NCBI RefSeq assembly: GCF_947172395.1
Contig: NC_069093.1
Span: 3,011,561 to 3,075,560 of the forward strand
Direction: 5' to 3'
Source of the DNA: Bicyclus anynana
Taxonomy: Eukaryota; Arthropoda; Insecta; Lepidoptera; Nymphalidae
DNA length: 64,000 nt
Shown here one piece after another: positions 27,501 to 35,821 of the stretch. Position 1 is the stretch's first letter. Each line of letters opens with the position of its first letter. The notes beneath the pieces are model-generated. The model saw only the letters and a list, made by a program, of their open reading frames with translations, had not been told where the DNA came from and made no database searches. The position numbers were made by a program, and so were the translations under genes.

Positions 27501-29992
27501 ACATGGAAAATTTCGTTAAAATTGGTATATTTAACGGCCTAGTTTTAACAGCTTTAAACGCTTTTGTTATTAATAAATACAATAAATAATAATTAAAAAT
27601 TTATATAAGTTTTTGCAAACCCGATCTCGCTTTATATACTATATTTTTATTATTATGTTTTCGTTATATGTCCGTACGTTTTTGTATGTTTGACGGGCGC
27701 TTTATGTTTTTGTTTGTAGTCCTAGAGCACAGTCGTGAGGAAGGAGTCATCACTCGCATTGAGGTATCCCACACTTTGCTTTAATATCTACCTTATTATC
27801 ATGTACATAAGGCATAAAGTCCTTATGCATGCCCTCCCACATATCTTAATACCTAAGCCTATGACTAAAAGAAAAGATAGATGGTGAATGAACCTAAATT
27901 TTGATAATTGCACTTCTTAATACAAATGTTTTAAATCCAGCTGAATGCCTCATGAACGACAATTTTTACCTTTTGAATAACGGCAGTCAAAAAAATTGCA
28001 TTGTGAGGAAAACTTTAATAATAGGTGTAACTTTAAAGCAACCTGTCCCAGATAATACTACTGCCAACTTAATTCTAAAGTCAAGCAGCGTCGCTAATTA
28101 TCGTTTTTTTTGTGGTGTGGTTGATTACTGAAATCAGTAGGGCATGAGACCTAAAATCCACGGCATTACGATGCATTGTAGGATGTTTAGCAATTATTGT
28201 TCCCTGTTTGTTTCCCACTTAATTTCATGTAACTAAGCATTACAAATAGCTGTTAAATATAGTGCACCACATAGATCATGATAGGTACTGTATTTTTTTT
28301 TGCCCTAAAAATACAATATAACACTGGTATGTTGGCAAGGGCGACCCATCTATCTTTTCTGCTTAGTCTGTGACCTGAGCTTTCTACTTCTAAATAATTT
28401 GCAGACACTTTGATTAATGCGTTACGTATCTTTTTACTAACTTGTTCTTTAACTAATGTCTTTTAACTATTTTTCTTGACAACTAACTAAAACTAATGTG
28501 TGCTATAAAAATACGCAAAATTCGCCGTGTTGTGACGTCCGCTCGTGTCTCCGTCGAAAATTAACAGGGTTATAGAAAAAAAAATAGAAGAAGCTTCAAC
28601 AGACTAACAGATTATAGGAAAGACTGTTTTTTGTATTTTTAAGTAATAAACTAAAAGGACTTAATGTTCAGCTATGTTTTCCGAGGTCCACAGAATGCTA
28701 GTACAGTGGGAGAAGTTATGTATAAAAGACAACACAAGAATGTGTATAAAAAATGGAAAAATTTATACATTTACAGTATTACTGTGTCTGTTAGGCTGTT
28801 GCCGTGTACCGTGTGTACTTCAAACAGTTTTCAGCAACCTATCTATCTGTATCTGACGGTAATTTGCTGAGGCGTTGTTTTGTCTAAAGTCCAGCCGCTC
28901 AGAAATTGCGTCTCTGATAGGTTGTGTTCGAATGGGACATACATATTCAATTTCAAATGCCTCGTTATTTTGACTTATTACTACAAAGACAAACAGTTGG
29001 CATAACCTTGAAACTACCCAGTTCAACAACCTTGTACGCCAGTTCGGAGTTACATCGCCCATTTGATCACGACCGCAACGAAACGCAATTTCTGAGCGAC
29101 CGGACTTTAGTATTGTTTGCTATTTGGACATATGACAGTTATATTCACAAAATCACCGTCTAATTACATTTAGATAGGTAAAGGCAGTCACTGAGGACGT
29201 TCGCTTGTAATAACAGTTTATTTTAGCTAGCGTTAGGTTCGTTAAAAAATAAAACCATTTAAATTATGGGAAGATTTAACTTATAGTTTCTAAGTAATCT
29301 CTTTATCGTCTTAGATGGACACTTAAATTAAGTAAGATCGCAGTCAAAGGTAAAATTGTCTTTGAATAGAAAATCTATATATATAAAAATGAATCCATAT
29401 ATCCCTTGGTCACGCCATCATGCGTGAATGACTGGACCGATTACACTATTTTTTTTATGTATTTGTTATTGTCTTATGACAGAAAAAAAATTAAAAAAAT
29501 TAAAGGGGTAGGCGAGCGTCCGCTAGTAAGTAATAAAAATACTCGAGTAGTGAACTACTGCAGTCGGTTTAAATTCATAATCCGGTCAATTACGTTACAA
29601 CATCGAACGATTTATCGATGTAACAAACTTTTATTAAAACTTACACTTGGTAGTTTGAATTTGAAATACTTCCTCTAAATCTAAACTTACTCGTATCAGA
29701 ACTAAATTTTGCAGTGTTAAATTACAAGCGAATACTTGTGACTGCCTTCGTCAAACACTGTTAGGAGTGTGCCTAGAGCTTCGCATTTGCATGTCATAGC
29801 GGGCGAAGTAGTGCCGAAACACAAACGAGCGTCACGCACGGCGGAGAAGAGCGTGCGCTGGTACTCATGAGCCATGTACCGCAGACGGGCACCGTGACAG
29901 TGCCGGCCGGCACCGACCCCAAGCTGATCCTCGAGATGTTTGACCGCCAGAGGGCGCCGCTGGCCGTGCCCGTGCCGCCGGCTGAGTCCTAA
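597..29992 (+). CDS. l(2)gl: Lethal(2) giant larvae (LLGL) homologue, 5'-partial, 24 exons in window
   Basis: Cortical scaffold of the Scribble/Dlg/Lgl polarity module; in the known family it antagonises aPKC-Par6 and binds exocytic SNAREs. Exons: 597-774, 2300-2546, 5124-5311, 6183-6362, 6939-7027, 7315-7434, 8558-8720, 9607-9796, 12105-12222, 12875-12976, 13222-13326, 13948-14107, 14760-14902, 15838-15982, 16978-17078, 17909-18013, 18577-18717, 20097-20260, 21195-21288, 22415-22510, 24651-24767, 25613-25745, 27720-27763, 29885-29992. They sum to 3231 nt (1076 codons plus stop) with every phase matching; Drosophila L(2)gl is about 1160 residues. Visible family blocks in order: QHGFPH start of the propeller, GYNRGLVVLWD, SSHNDGSYVTWE, PYGPYPCKSI, GGMPR, GHEDGSVRFWD, FDPYSDDPRLAVK, DRDGFVWKGHDQL, the basic serine-rich hinge, QLAKEIQLKHRAPV, SEEQFKVFTLP and LNAAAVRKEDINGISSLCF. 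The opening exon with the initiator Met is not in the window. Exon 23 and the last exon are the least conserved calls. Confidence 0.95.
788..1010 (-). mobile_element. tRNA-derived SINE fragment (family 1)
   Basis: Carries the family 1 body: CATATTCG, CTCGAGTC, the CCACGCTGGCCCAATGCGG block, ACGCAGAGA and CTCACGATGTTTGTCCTTC. The tRNA-like head (AGCCGTGATAGCCCAGTGG in the sense direction) is missing. Confidence 0.85.
1043..1310 (-). mobile_element. SINE family 1 copy, left half of a head-to-head pair
   Basis: Same body as 788-1010. It runs to AAAGTTGGAGGTGCAT and then into the palindrome at 1308. Confidence 0.82.
1308..1395. repeat. Perfect 88-bp palindrome between two SINEs
   Basis: Two 44-bp arms with no spacer, centred between 1351 and 1352 (GAATTCGA/TCGAATTC). 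The arms include the SINE head segment (ACACCCTCCAGAATC) and a CTACCCTAGACC motif. No mismatch was found by eye. Confidence 0.9.
1393..1645 (+). mobile_element. SINE family 1 copy, right half of the head-to-head pair
   Basis: Sense orientation: GATCCGGGGCATGCACCTC, AACTTTTCAGTTGTGTGC, CTCAAACGGTGAAGG, ending GAATATGGATTGA. Confidence 0.82.
2725..3225 (-). mobile_element. Retroposon with GC-rich end and expanded CCTACCCCTA minisatellite
   Basis: Starts ACTAGCGGACGCCCGCGAC, the inverted form of the end GCGGGCGTCCGCTAG shared by copies at 7285, 47125, 50955, 55643 and 58085. At 2765-3160 it holds about 400 bp of degenerate CCTACCCCTA/CCTACC repeats, giving a spurious Pro/Tyr/Leu-rich frame. It then passes into the family body (AAAATCGGTCCAGTCC). 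Confidence 0.75.
3229..3895 (-). mobile_element. Retroposon-type repeat copy 1, split by a MITE
   Basis: Shares AAAACACAAAAGG, ATGGTGTCGCGGAC and GCGCATGCGAATAAGTCTGC with 4248-4510, with few mismatches. An insertion at 3273-3654 interrupts this copy; the other copy shows the uninterrupted site. Confidence 0.75.
3273..3654. mobile_element. MITE with AGTGCGGATATTT inverted ends
   Basis: TTAGTGCGGATATTTTT at 3289-3305 is mirrored by AAAAATATCCGCACTAA near 3624-3640. The right end continues GACCGAATCACCCTG; the left outer end (CAGGAAG) is diverged. The family is undetermined (CAGGG ends occur in several DNA transposons). Confidence 0.65.
4248..4640 (-). mobile_element. Retroposon-type repeat copy 2 with ATATTAGTATAGAT end
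   Basis: Continues past the region shared with 3655-3895 into TGAAAGAATTTTTAAAATCG and ends TATAATATTAGTATAGAT. Copies at 35405-35625, 45340-45538, 15095-15267 and 26812-27008 have the same end. Confidence 0.75.
4645..4815 (+). mobile_element. SINE family 2 (tRNA-headed) with a second inverted head
   Basis: TCCGTGGCGCAGTGGTATGC and GGGTTCAATCCCCGGCTGG look like the A and B boxes of a tRNA promoter. The copy ends with an inverted head (ATTGCGCCACGGAGGCC), making a foldback. Confidence 0.75.
5379..5676. mobile_element. MITE with CTCAGACCA inverted ends
   Basis: Left end CTCAGACCAATTATTG, right end TACTGGTCTGAG. It contains GACCTGCCTCGCTAGACGT and GTAAATTTGGGTGCGATA, which recur inverted in a longer copy at 20480-21030 and as a fragment at 7443-7560. 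Confidence 0.65.
5691..5740 (+). pseudogene. Remnant of a duplicated l(2)gl exon
   Basis: The first half resembles the start of exon 5124-5311, including its acceptor-side GTTG (PEDFKV coding region). It jumps directly to the exon's last 20 bases and a GGTAA donor. About 140 bp of the exon interior is missing and one base in the PEDFKV region has changed. It is too short and disrupted to be coding. Confidence 0.7.
6437..6573. mobile_element. Small foldback MITE (copy 1)
   Basis: Ends TATAGTCTGGCAAGTTCGTT and, inverted, ACGAAGTTGCCAAACTA. A related copy with matching ends lies at 56968-57160. Confidence 0.6.
7080..7287 (+). mobile_element. GC-ended retroposon copy
   Basis: Runs from AAAAATAAGTCGGGTTTCC through AACTCCAGAACGCACGAACC and a short GTAGGGTAGGGGTAGGG run to AGTCGCGGGCGTTCGCTAG. 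The copy at 57850-58085 is nearly the same. Confidence 0.8.
7655..7770 (-). mobile_element. RTE LINE 3' end with (ATC)n tail
   Basis: About 20 CAT/ATC triplets (7657-7714) adjoin CAGCCGATGGACGTCCACTG and CAGGACATAGGCCTTTTG, the conserved 3' end also at 21978-22030 and 48437-48485. In the sense direction the triplets are the element's simple-repeat tail. Confidence 0.8.
8103..8430 (-). mobile_element. SINE family 1, full copy
   Basis: Includes the body and the tRNA-like head: in sense, AGCCGTGGTAGCCCAGTGG followed by a box B-like region. It lies in the intron before the exon at 8558. Confidence 0.87.
8768..9170 (+). mobile_element. SINE family 2 split by a foldback insertion
   Basis: SINE sequence (GATCCCCGGCTGGACCGACT, TTCTTAATTGGTCCAG) is interrupted at about 8815-8963, then resumes with TCTAGCTGGTGGGAGGC and runs to GTGAGATTGTAATCAAGGGG. 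The insert has imperfect ends GCCAAGTGGCGCG and CACTTGGC and looks like a small DNA-transposon derivative. Confidence 0.75.
9200..9420 (+). mobile_element. Retroposon copy ending GCGCGGCGTCTGCTAG
   Basis: Diverged member of the family at 15095-15267: AAAAATTCTTTCACTGTTAG, ATAGGCTATATTTTATCC and CGGGAACGGGAACCACGCGG. Confidence 0.75.
9540..9599 (+). repeat. (GAT)n microsatellite just upstream of an l(2)gl exon
   Basis: About 19 TGA/GAT triplets end 7 bases before the acceptor AG at 9605-9606. They give spurious poly-Asp, poly-His and poly-Ile frames. This leaves a weak polypyrimidine tract for that exon. Confidence 0.95.
9835..10240 (-). pseudogene. Non-LTR retrotransposon ORF2 C-terminus and 3' end
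   Basis: The reverse strand encodes KVWNALPASVFPVTYNLC and FKARVNRHLLG, a C-terminal block common in insect LINE ORF2 proteins. It is 5'-truncated. 10010-10240 is repeated inverted at 1-231. Confidence 0.75.
12245..12537. mobile_element. MITE with GCTGCCTGTCCAC ends (older copy)
   Basis: Ends AGCTGCCTGTCCACAAAGCG and, inverted, CGGTAAGCTGGCAGCC. It is the same family as 30040-30366, more diverged, in the intron right after the exon 12105-12222. Confidence 0.75.
13479..13940. mobile_element. Unclassified repeat split by an RTE LINE fragment
   Basis: The outer repeat (GTGGTATTAC, CATTATTTATATTATTG ... GCACCGTCACGCTGCTAG) matches intact copies at 6728-6880 and 24968-25150. The interruption at about 13515-13870 encodes, on the - strand, RT fragments EKAFDSVE, LQRGVRQGDVISPKLF and LRFADDVV. 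It is truncated at both ends. Confidence 0.75.
14760..14902 (+). CDS. l(2)gl: l(2)gl exon encoding the aPKC-phosphorylated basic hinge
   Basis: This exon encodes the hinge between the two propeller halves. The stretch SFKKSLRESFRRLRKG keeps three serines spaced as in the Drosophila sites phosphorylated by aPKC, which release the protein from the membrane by neutralising a polybasic patch. It starts in phase 1 (G from the previous exon plus AT gives Asp) and ends in phase 0 before GTAAAA. It continues into a Ser/Thr-rich linker (TTTSASPTSPTQ) that is poorly conserved in the family. Confidence 0.93.
15095..15267 (+). mobile_element. Retroposon copy (ATATTAGTATAGAT family)
   Basis: Begins ATCTATACTAATATTATAAA and ends CCGCGCGGCGTCAGCTAG. 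It is internally shortened relative to 26812-27008. Confidence 0.82.
16185..16385 (+). mobile_element. SINE family 1, headless copy
   Basis: Sense orientation from AAATATCACGTGTCTCAAAC to GTATATGGGTTGATAAC. Confidence 0.85.
17100..17425 (-). mobile_element. GC-ended retroposon, longer body type
   Basis: Starts ACTAGCGGACGCCCGTGAC directly after the exon ending 17078. Contains CCATGGATTTTTCCGAGATG and AGTAGCCTATGTGTTAATCC, which match the copy at 55289-55643 inverted. Confidence 0.75.
17560..17800. repeat. Dispersed repeat with GATATTTTCG and AAAGAGAGA motifs
   Basis: Related patches (GTCGACC, GATATTTTCG, CGCTCTCTCTTT) recur at 23575-23720, 48105-48190, 53640-53730, 56305-56440, 59800-59850 and 62780-62830. 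Ends were not resolved. Confidence 0.5.
18577..19665 (+). repeat. Tandem array of an l(2)gl exon with its splice sites
   Basis: The functional exon is 18577-18717. After it the exon, its donor (GTAGGT) and a remnant of its acceptor (TTGTATCCAG) recur in tandem. Donors lie at 18718, 18816, 18977, 19137, 19296, 19455 and 19614, so the periods are 98, 161, 160, 159, 159 and 159 bp. The copies are joined by a 20-nt stub of intron, too short to be spliced. The first extra copy has lost about 61 bp. The copy at 18836-18976 is a full 141-bp, in-frame exon with both splice signals. The last partial copy stops at a 5'-truncated SINE. Long open frames on both strands here are by-products of the repeat. 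Confidence 0.93.
19666..19935 (+). mobile_element. SINE family 2, 5'-truncated, capping the exon array
   Basis: Starts at the box-B-like GGGTTCGATCCCCGGCTGG and runs through CGTGGCTAGTTACCACC to CTTCTTAGATTGCATCATTAC. It abuts a broken copy of the l(2)gl exon. Confidence 0.8.
20380..20460 (-). mobile_element. tRNA-like SINE head of a third type
   Basis: Reverse strand reads TCAATAGCTCAACGGTAAGA and GGTGGTTCGATCTCCGCC, box A and box B-like. No body was recognised. Confidence 0.55.
20480..21030. mobile_element. Longer relative of the CTCAGACCA MITE
   Basis: Has CATCGCACCCAAATTCAC and GACTGTCATTTTTTGAGG at one end and GACGTCTAGCGAGGCAGGTC plus TTGGTCTGAGG at the other, inverted relative to 5379-5676. 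The interior (20600-20950) is unassigned. Confidence 0.6.
21425..22030. mobile_element. Dispersed repeat plus RTE 3' tail
   Basis: AAAAAAAGGAGGAGGTGTTC and CGACGCGTATGTTTTTTTT also occur at 50105-50310. The right edge has AATTTTGAAGTCGGTTCAC (21894-21912), roughly the complement of the left motif. 21978-22030 is an RTE LINE 3' end (CAGCCGATGGATGTCCACTG). Confidence 0.6.
22589..22940. repeat. Three imperfect tandem repeats in an l(2)gl intron
   Basis: Units start AAGGCGTTTCGAAGCC (22591), AAGGCGTTTCGAAACC (22712) and AAGGCGTTTCAAAACC (22799). Each runs through CTTGCG(G/A)CTCGT to GGGCGTAT(C/A)CAGATTTAAA. The middle unit is shorter. Confidence 0.8.
22960..23730 (-). pseudogene. Degraded non-LTR retrotransposon ORF1 (zinc knuckle), duplicated
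   Basis: The - strand encodes CHKCQKFRHS and CSIEEPSTCANCDGAHAA followed by YPVFKKEARNKK, typical of gag-like ORF1 proteins with CCHC knuckles. The unit occurs twice (about 23030-23340 and 23340-23700), with several frame breaks. Confidence 0.75.
26812..27010 (+). mobile_element. Retroposon copy (ATATTAGTATAGAT family), near full
   Basis: ATCTATACTAATATTATAAA, GCGCTAATCTCAGAAACTAC, GATAGCCCATTTATCGAGG, CGCGGCGTCAGCTAG. Lies in the long intron 25746-27719. Apart from this copy that intron is AT-rich and unassigned. Confidence 0.85.
28886..29108. mobile_element. 223-bp MITE with 26-bp inverted ends
   Basis: Left end AAAGTCCAGCCGCTCAGAAA, right end inverted TTTCTGAGCGACCGGACTTT; the 26-bp arms differ at 2 positions. 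Located in the last l(2)gl intron. No clear target duplication was found. Confidence 0.8.
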
Positions 29993-30039
29993 CCCCCCAC
30001 CGCTGCGAACCGCTAGCTTTAAGTTACCTTAAGGGTTTA

Positions 30040-30366
30040 GGCTGCCTGTCCACCAAAGCGGAGCGAGCGAGCGTAGCGGAGAAACGGACTAATGCGGAGC
30101 GGAGTTGCGTACTGCGTCTGTCCATCGGAGCGGACCGAGATTGCGTAGCGAAGTAACTTCCCGAAGAAACTTCCTCGCTCTGCTTCCTTGCTCGTGAATC
30201 CCCGCTCCGTTTCCCCGCTCGGCTTACCAGTTTTAAATGTTTTTTTAAACTAGCTCACAAGTCCTTGTCCACTTGAGAGGAGCGGAGATTTTCTACAATT
30301 CTATTGGTTAATATTTCTCCGTTGCTCGGCTCCGCTGCCTCGCTCCGCTTCGGTGGACTGGCAGCC
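30040..30366. mobile_element. PIF/Harbinger-like MITE in the l(2)gl 3' region
   Basis: Ends GGCTGCCTGTCCACC and inverted GGTGGACTGGCAGCC, flanked by TTA on both sides (30037-30039, 30367-30369), the 3-bp target size of the Harbinger group. It is GC-rich with many GCGGAGCG motifs and starts 48 bp after the l(2)gl stop. Confidence 0.75.
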
Positions 30367-31355
30367 TTAGAGTGACCATTTGTACACCATGTGTTGCACC
30401 AGCTGTCGAAACTGCAAAGATGTTTAATCACACTATAATAATTTAAAGTTCTGACAATTTCGTCAGTTATGCAGTTACGTCAATGGTGTAACTGCTAAAT
30501 GTGCGTATGTAGGCGTTGCGACTCTGGAATTAATAGACAAGGCTTTACCTATGAAAGAATTAGGAAAATTTTGCCATTGTAGGCTCTGGTTCTAATTTCC
30601 GCTGTATAGTCATTATAAAATTATTATGGTTTATAATTTACTGCCCCTAATTCGTGAAAAGTGATTCTGTATACTTTAAGGCAAACTTATTTATTGGTAC
30701 TCTAATGGTAAACTTAATATATCTACTTATAGAGAAAGCAAATATTATCTTAACCGGGTCTTAGTAGAACCGTTTTAAATGCTTGAACATTTGAAATAGA
30801 TAATGCCGTGTCTATTGTAGTTCCAATGTCTAAGAGTATAGTTTCTGCAATTTGAGACAGTTTCACATAGCAATTTTTAAAAAAGGTATATGTCAATTGT
30901 CAATTGTTATTTTTTGTAACGTTTTTTCATCTTCTTAGTCTAATAACGACGATGATTTAGCATTAGACATTATAGAAAATGACATTGTAGCAATTAACGT
31001 TAACATTTAAAAGCAATGAAAATCGCGTCTCCATCGTTGCAAAAACTATAACTGCATACGTTTTTATACCTAATTCGTATTCACACCAATATGACATTAT
31101 TGTAAACATTAGTGAACCACATATTTATAGATGTTAAGTCATTTTTTTACCCTCCACGAAGCTAGTTATAGATTTTGTACAATAAAAGAATTGTAAAGAT
31201 CCATCAAAGTATAAAGGAGATATAAAATATATTTGAACAAAGCAACGAGAAATTTTGTTGGCAATAATTTCAAATTAATCTAATGAATCGAATCCAAATG
31301 TAGCTTAACTACAATGTTATGTAATTCACAATCCAATCAAGTTATTAATTTAGCT

Positions 31356-31683
31356 GCGACTAAAATATTTGGGCAGGGTGAGAGATTCTTGATCAAAAGA
31401 AATATGGTATATGTCAATCCTTTAACTTTACAAGATTGCACGCGAATACCCACAATAAAGAAAAGGTTTGTTCTTGTTAGGTGGAATAGTTGCAAGTTAT
31501 TGTGGCTTTAAAAAACGAATAGCCGCGACTAAAATATTTGGGCAGAGTGAGAGATTCTTGAGTAAAAGAAAAATGGTATATTTCAATCCTTTAAGTTTAC
31601 AAGGGTGCACACGAATACACACAATAAAAAGAGTAAGGACACATACAAAGAACGGGTTTGTTCTTGTTAGGTGGAATAGTTGC
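31356..31683. repeat. Local tandem duplication
   Basis: Copy 1 is 31356-31493 and copy 2 is 31525-31683. Both start GCGACTAAAATATTTGGGCA and end GTTAGGTGGAATAGTTGC. Copy 2 is longer by about 20 bp. Function is unknown. Confidence 0.9.
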
Positions 31684-34595
31684 TGCCAAAGTCGCGGACT
31701 TTGCTAAAGTTCGATCAGACATTTCGGCAGATTAAGACGATAATGAAATGATTCTACTCTATTTAATTTTTATGTGCACTTGCGCCAAACAATGTTTAAT
31801 ATGACTTAACTTCTGAACAACAGTTTTTCGCAAGTTTTCGTGCTAACTTGTTACCAACAATCTCTTGTCTATGTTGTTTTTACACAATTACGGTGCAAAC
31901 CACTATAATGAAAAAAATGGCTTGAACTTTCTTTTTTATTACATCTTGTAACACCACATATTTTTATATTAGCATCAATTAAATGTATGTATATTGACAA
32001 ATTATTATACAACAAGCAATTTAATATTTCGTAAATGTAATCCATATTTCTTAAGCCTACTATTTTGTAAGTAATAAAATTAATGCATTTTATATTGAAT
32101 AGTTTAATCTTTGACTCGGCCGAGTATTTTTTAATTGAAATGTTTCCTGGTGTCTTTTGTATTATTAACCTTTGACGAAATTAGAAAGTTCTTATTCTTA
32201 TTACTTAATAATTTATTTCTAAATATTTGGTATGTACTTAAAACTATTTTGTTGGTGAAAGAATATTAAGTATTACCAGCCAGTTTTAATTTAGTACAAA
32301 ACGGGAGCCATAACAGTTTTAGCTAGCAGCAATACTGCAATTAAATTGTGGATTGTTTCTTTTTTTTTTTTAATAAAAAATGGTGAAATTAATATTGTAA
32401 CAACTTAGTTTAAGTTGGAATTCTTTCATACATTCTGCTGGAATGTGATGTGCCTATTTATTTTTTTTTATAAAGAGAATTTTATTTAGGTAATTTAGTA
32501 TTATATAAATTGACAAGTTATTCAGACTAGAATTTAATAATAAATATTTTATAATATAATGAAGCCAACGAAAAGAGATATAGAAGATATAGAAAGTCGG
32601 TTAATAACTTATTTCTGCTGGGTTATTCAAGATTATAGGAAGTCAGGAGGTATTTCGTTACAGCTATTCAACTCTTAGTGGGTGTTTAAGCTGATATAGG
32701 AGAAGGGAGGGGTTCAAAAGGTCCAAAAAGGTTGAATTGGTTGAAATAAAGTAACAGTAATTATTTTATTGAATTACCATCATCTTGAAACATGTTATTT
32801 CGTACGTATCTTAAAATTTGGCAAACATAACAAAAGGTTAACATTTTTTATCTCGTTACGTTGGTCGTACTTTAGTTAGGTATTAGAATTTTTGAAGGCA
32901 TATCAGCAAGATTACCAATTTACTAGCGGAACTATGTTATTTACGAAGGAACCTTACCACATGGAGAAACCACCTCCGACCGAGTCTTCGTCTGTGCAGC
33001 ACATAGCTGCAGGGTGTGACGTCAGGAAAGTGGCCATCCAGAAATTACGTCATATTTTGATCGATATTTTATATGGCCTCTCTCCTTTCCTTTTGCCACA
33101 TTTTTTGCAAATACACGTCCAGATATTAATAAATTAAACAGTTCAGATGCATAATTAAAACTAGATTCGAAACGGCACAAACTCTCGGACAGCGTCAAAA
33201 TTATGCTGCCAGCATATTTGACAAAAAATACGTACGGAGAGAAAGCTAACAAACTTTTGTTAAAGAGTTTTAATATTGACTCAGTGTGCCTCTTAACGTT
33301 TATCTGTATGACTCATGTACATTTATGTATTACACATATTTGCCAAAAGGTGTCCTATTGAGCCAGTTGAAGAAGTACTTCATCTTCTTAGTGGCTGTAA
33401 AGGAAAGAGTGTCTAGCGAGAGTCTAGGATAATTGCCTCTGCAGTGTGTATCACATTTCTTCTGAGTTTGACTGTATATTCCGCGTGGTGAAGGCCAAAG
33501 AGCTATCGCCCTATTCAAAATATTTATGTAAAAGTACATACATGGTAACATTCCGTTTGTAAATCGGTAATGGTATTGCTAGTTTTAATAAATACATTTA
33601 AATACCAAGTTTTTACCCACAATATATTAATATTGAATTGTATATTCAGTAAATAATAATTTAGTAAATTATTATGTAACGTGTGTTTGAATGTTACGCA
33701 ATTTTTAGCACTGTTGTTTTTTTTTTATTATTATTATTTTATTTTTATTTAATAATAAAATATAATCTGCATTCTGTAATTAAGGTGTTTTAAACTATGC
33801 ATTTTAATCATATTATTATTATTTTAGACGGAATGGCAGCTGTATTGTTATTTAAATATTTGCCGTATAATTTTTCATACTAACAAATGTATGTACATAT
33901 TTTTAACAGTATTCATTCAACTTGCTTACCCAAGCAACAGAACATCACAATTTCGATGATACGAGGGGATTGAATAAGTTTTAGTTATTACTACGATTTT
34001 ATTTAGCTATAAGTTAAATGTGCCTGTCTATTTTTTTAAGGTATGCTTTTTTAATTTTAGTCCCAACTGTACTGAAAGGTGTGGAGGTGAAACGTCCAGA
34101 TTGCTTTGTTTTATTTACTGTACAATTTACTCCCATGCTATTGTGGTCTTTTTAAAATTTGATACGAGAAGATTTGCGATTTGTATCCAATATTCTTACA
34201 TGAAAATAAATGCTATAAATGAAAATTGGCTCTTATTTACACATCCCACCTTAGGATTCTACATGAAAGCATGAAATAAGTATGTTACTGAACAATTGTT
34301 TAGTGTTTGTGTTGTAACAACAACTGAAACTTGCCGTTAAATTGGTACTAAACTTGCTCGTCACGAAACCGAATCGCCTTGTCTCATTTCTTTACAGAGC
34401 CCACGCGTGGTACATATTTTTGAGCGATAGCGATTGATTTTATCTGTCGGTCTATTACTATAATTGTCTACGTAAACTTGAGAAATGTGCTCTAATGTTC
34501 AACAACTTATGTTTATGTTGTACTCATAAACGGTACGGAGTACTCAATGTACTTATATTGGGTATATATTTATAGTAAACCCATATTGTTATTTG

Positions 34596-34930
34596 ACGGC
34601 CTCCGTGGCGCAGTGGTATGCGCGGTAGATTTACAAGACGGAGGAGCCGGGGATCGAACCCAATCCCCGGCTGAGCCGATTGAGATATTCTTAATTAGTC
34701 GAGGTCCGGCTGGAGAGGCTGGGAGGCTTCGGCCGTGGCTATTTACCACCCTACCGGCAAAGACGTACTGCCAAGCGGTTTAGCGTTCCGGTACGATGTC
34801 GTGTAGACACCAAAAGGGGTGTGGATTTTCACCCTACTCCTTGCAAGTTTGCCCGCTTCCATCTTAAATTGCATCGTCATTTACCATCAGGTGAAATTGT
34901 AGTCAAGGGCTAACTTAATAGAATGAAAAA
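34596..34930 (+). mobile_element. SINE family 2, full-length reference copy
   Basis: GGCCTCCGTGGCGCAGTGG head, CCCAATCCCCGGCTGAG, CGTGGCTATTTACCACCC, GCGTTCCGGTACGATGTCG, ending CAGGTGAAATTGTAGTCAAG and an A-rich tail. It is tRNA-derived, so Pol III boxes are expected. Confidence 0.9.
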
Positions 34931-35404
34931 AAAGTACCGGTACTCTGTACCGACTCTAAATCTATGATAACTACCATAGTTTTAATTATTAATCTAGATT
35001 GTACTTATATCTCACGCGATACAACTTCGGAGTATGCCCGATTATTTTCGAACCCATAGGTACGTGGCCCTTAGTCATGAGCTTGCAACGTGTCAGCAAT
35101 GTCAGTGTTCAAATAAATGAACTTTCGCTTTAAATCTTCGAAGATGTATACCTACCTAAAGTTAGATTAGGTAACTAATTACTTAATACATAATAATAAT
35201 AATAGTCCTAATATTTTTACATAAGTATGTGTAATGTGCATTGTTAGTCCTACTCGGACGGACTACTTTAGTATTTTAGTCAAGTACGGACGATTATTGG
35301 GTGGTAAATCCAAAAATTCTGTACTGTTGTGTTCAAAAATAGTCTGTACGACCTATTAGCAAGCGAATAGTCGTATTACAACCACTAACGGGTAAGAAAG
35401 TCGT

Positions 35405-35625
35405 ATTCATATTACACTAGTTGACGCCGCGCGGTTTTACCCGCGTAGGTCCCGTTCCCGTAGTAATACGGAGATAATATATAGCCTATAGCCTTCCTCG
35501 ATAAATGGGCTATCTAACACTGAAAGAATTTTTCAAATCGGATCAGTAGTTCCTGAGATTAGCGAGTTCAATCAAAGAAACAAACAAACAAACTCTTCAG
35601 CTTTATAATATTAGTATAGATTGAA
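35405..35625 (-). mobile_element. Retroposon copy (ATATTAGTATAGAT family), near full
   Basis: GACGCCGCGCGGTTTTACCC at the left, ATATTAGTATAGATTG at the right. It lies 200 bp upstream of the ZAD gene A start codon, so it could lie in that promoter. Confidence 0.87.
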
Positions 35626-35821
35626 AGAAGATACTACGTTTTGCCGTAGACAGAGAAGCACAGAGTTTAATTCTGTAAAACGTGACTATGTGATACTCTT
35701 TGGTTTGTGACACTGACATGACATGTCATCATCACAATTCACATGACACATAAACAAAAGTTAGAGATAGGTTTGAAATTGAAATTAAACATAACTTTAT
35801 ATCTTATTTAGCTGTATATAA

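Larger units (their letters stand above)
29993..35821. other. Intergenic region between l(2)gl and ZAD gene A
   Basis: No coding sequence was recognised. The first part is probably l(2)gl 3' UTR (an AATAAA is at 31181). It contains the elements listed at 30040, 31356, 34596 and 35405. The stretches 30370-31350, 31690-34590 and 34935-35400 are AT-rich with only short meaningless frames. Confidence 0.7.

Noticed and set aside
28664..29163. Frames of 60-80 codons near the end of l(2)gl
   Set aside because: Overlap each other on both strands and cover a MITE (28886-29108); no family resemblance.
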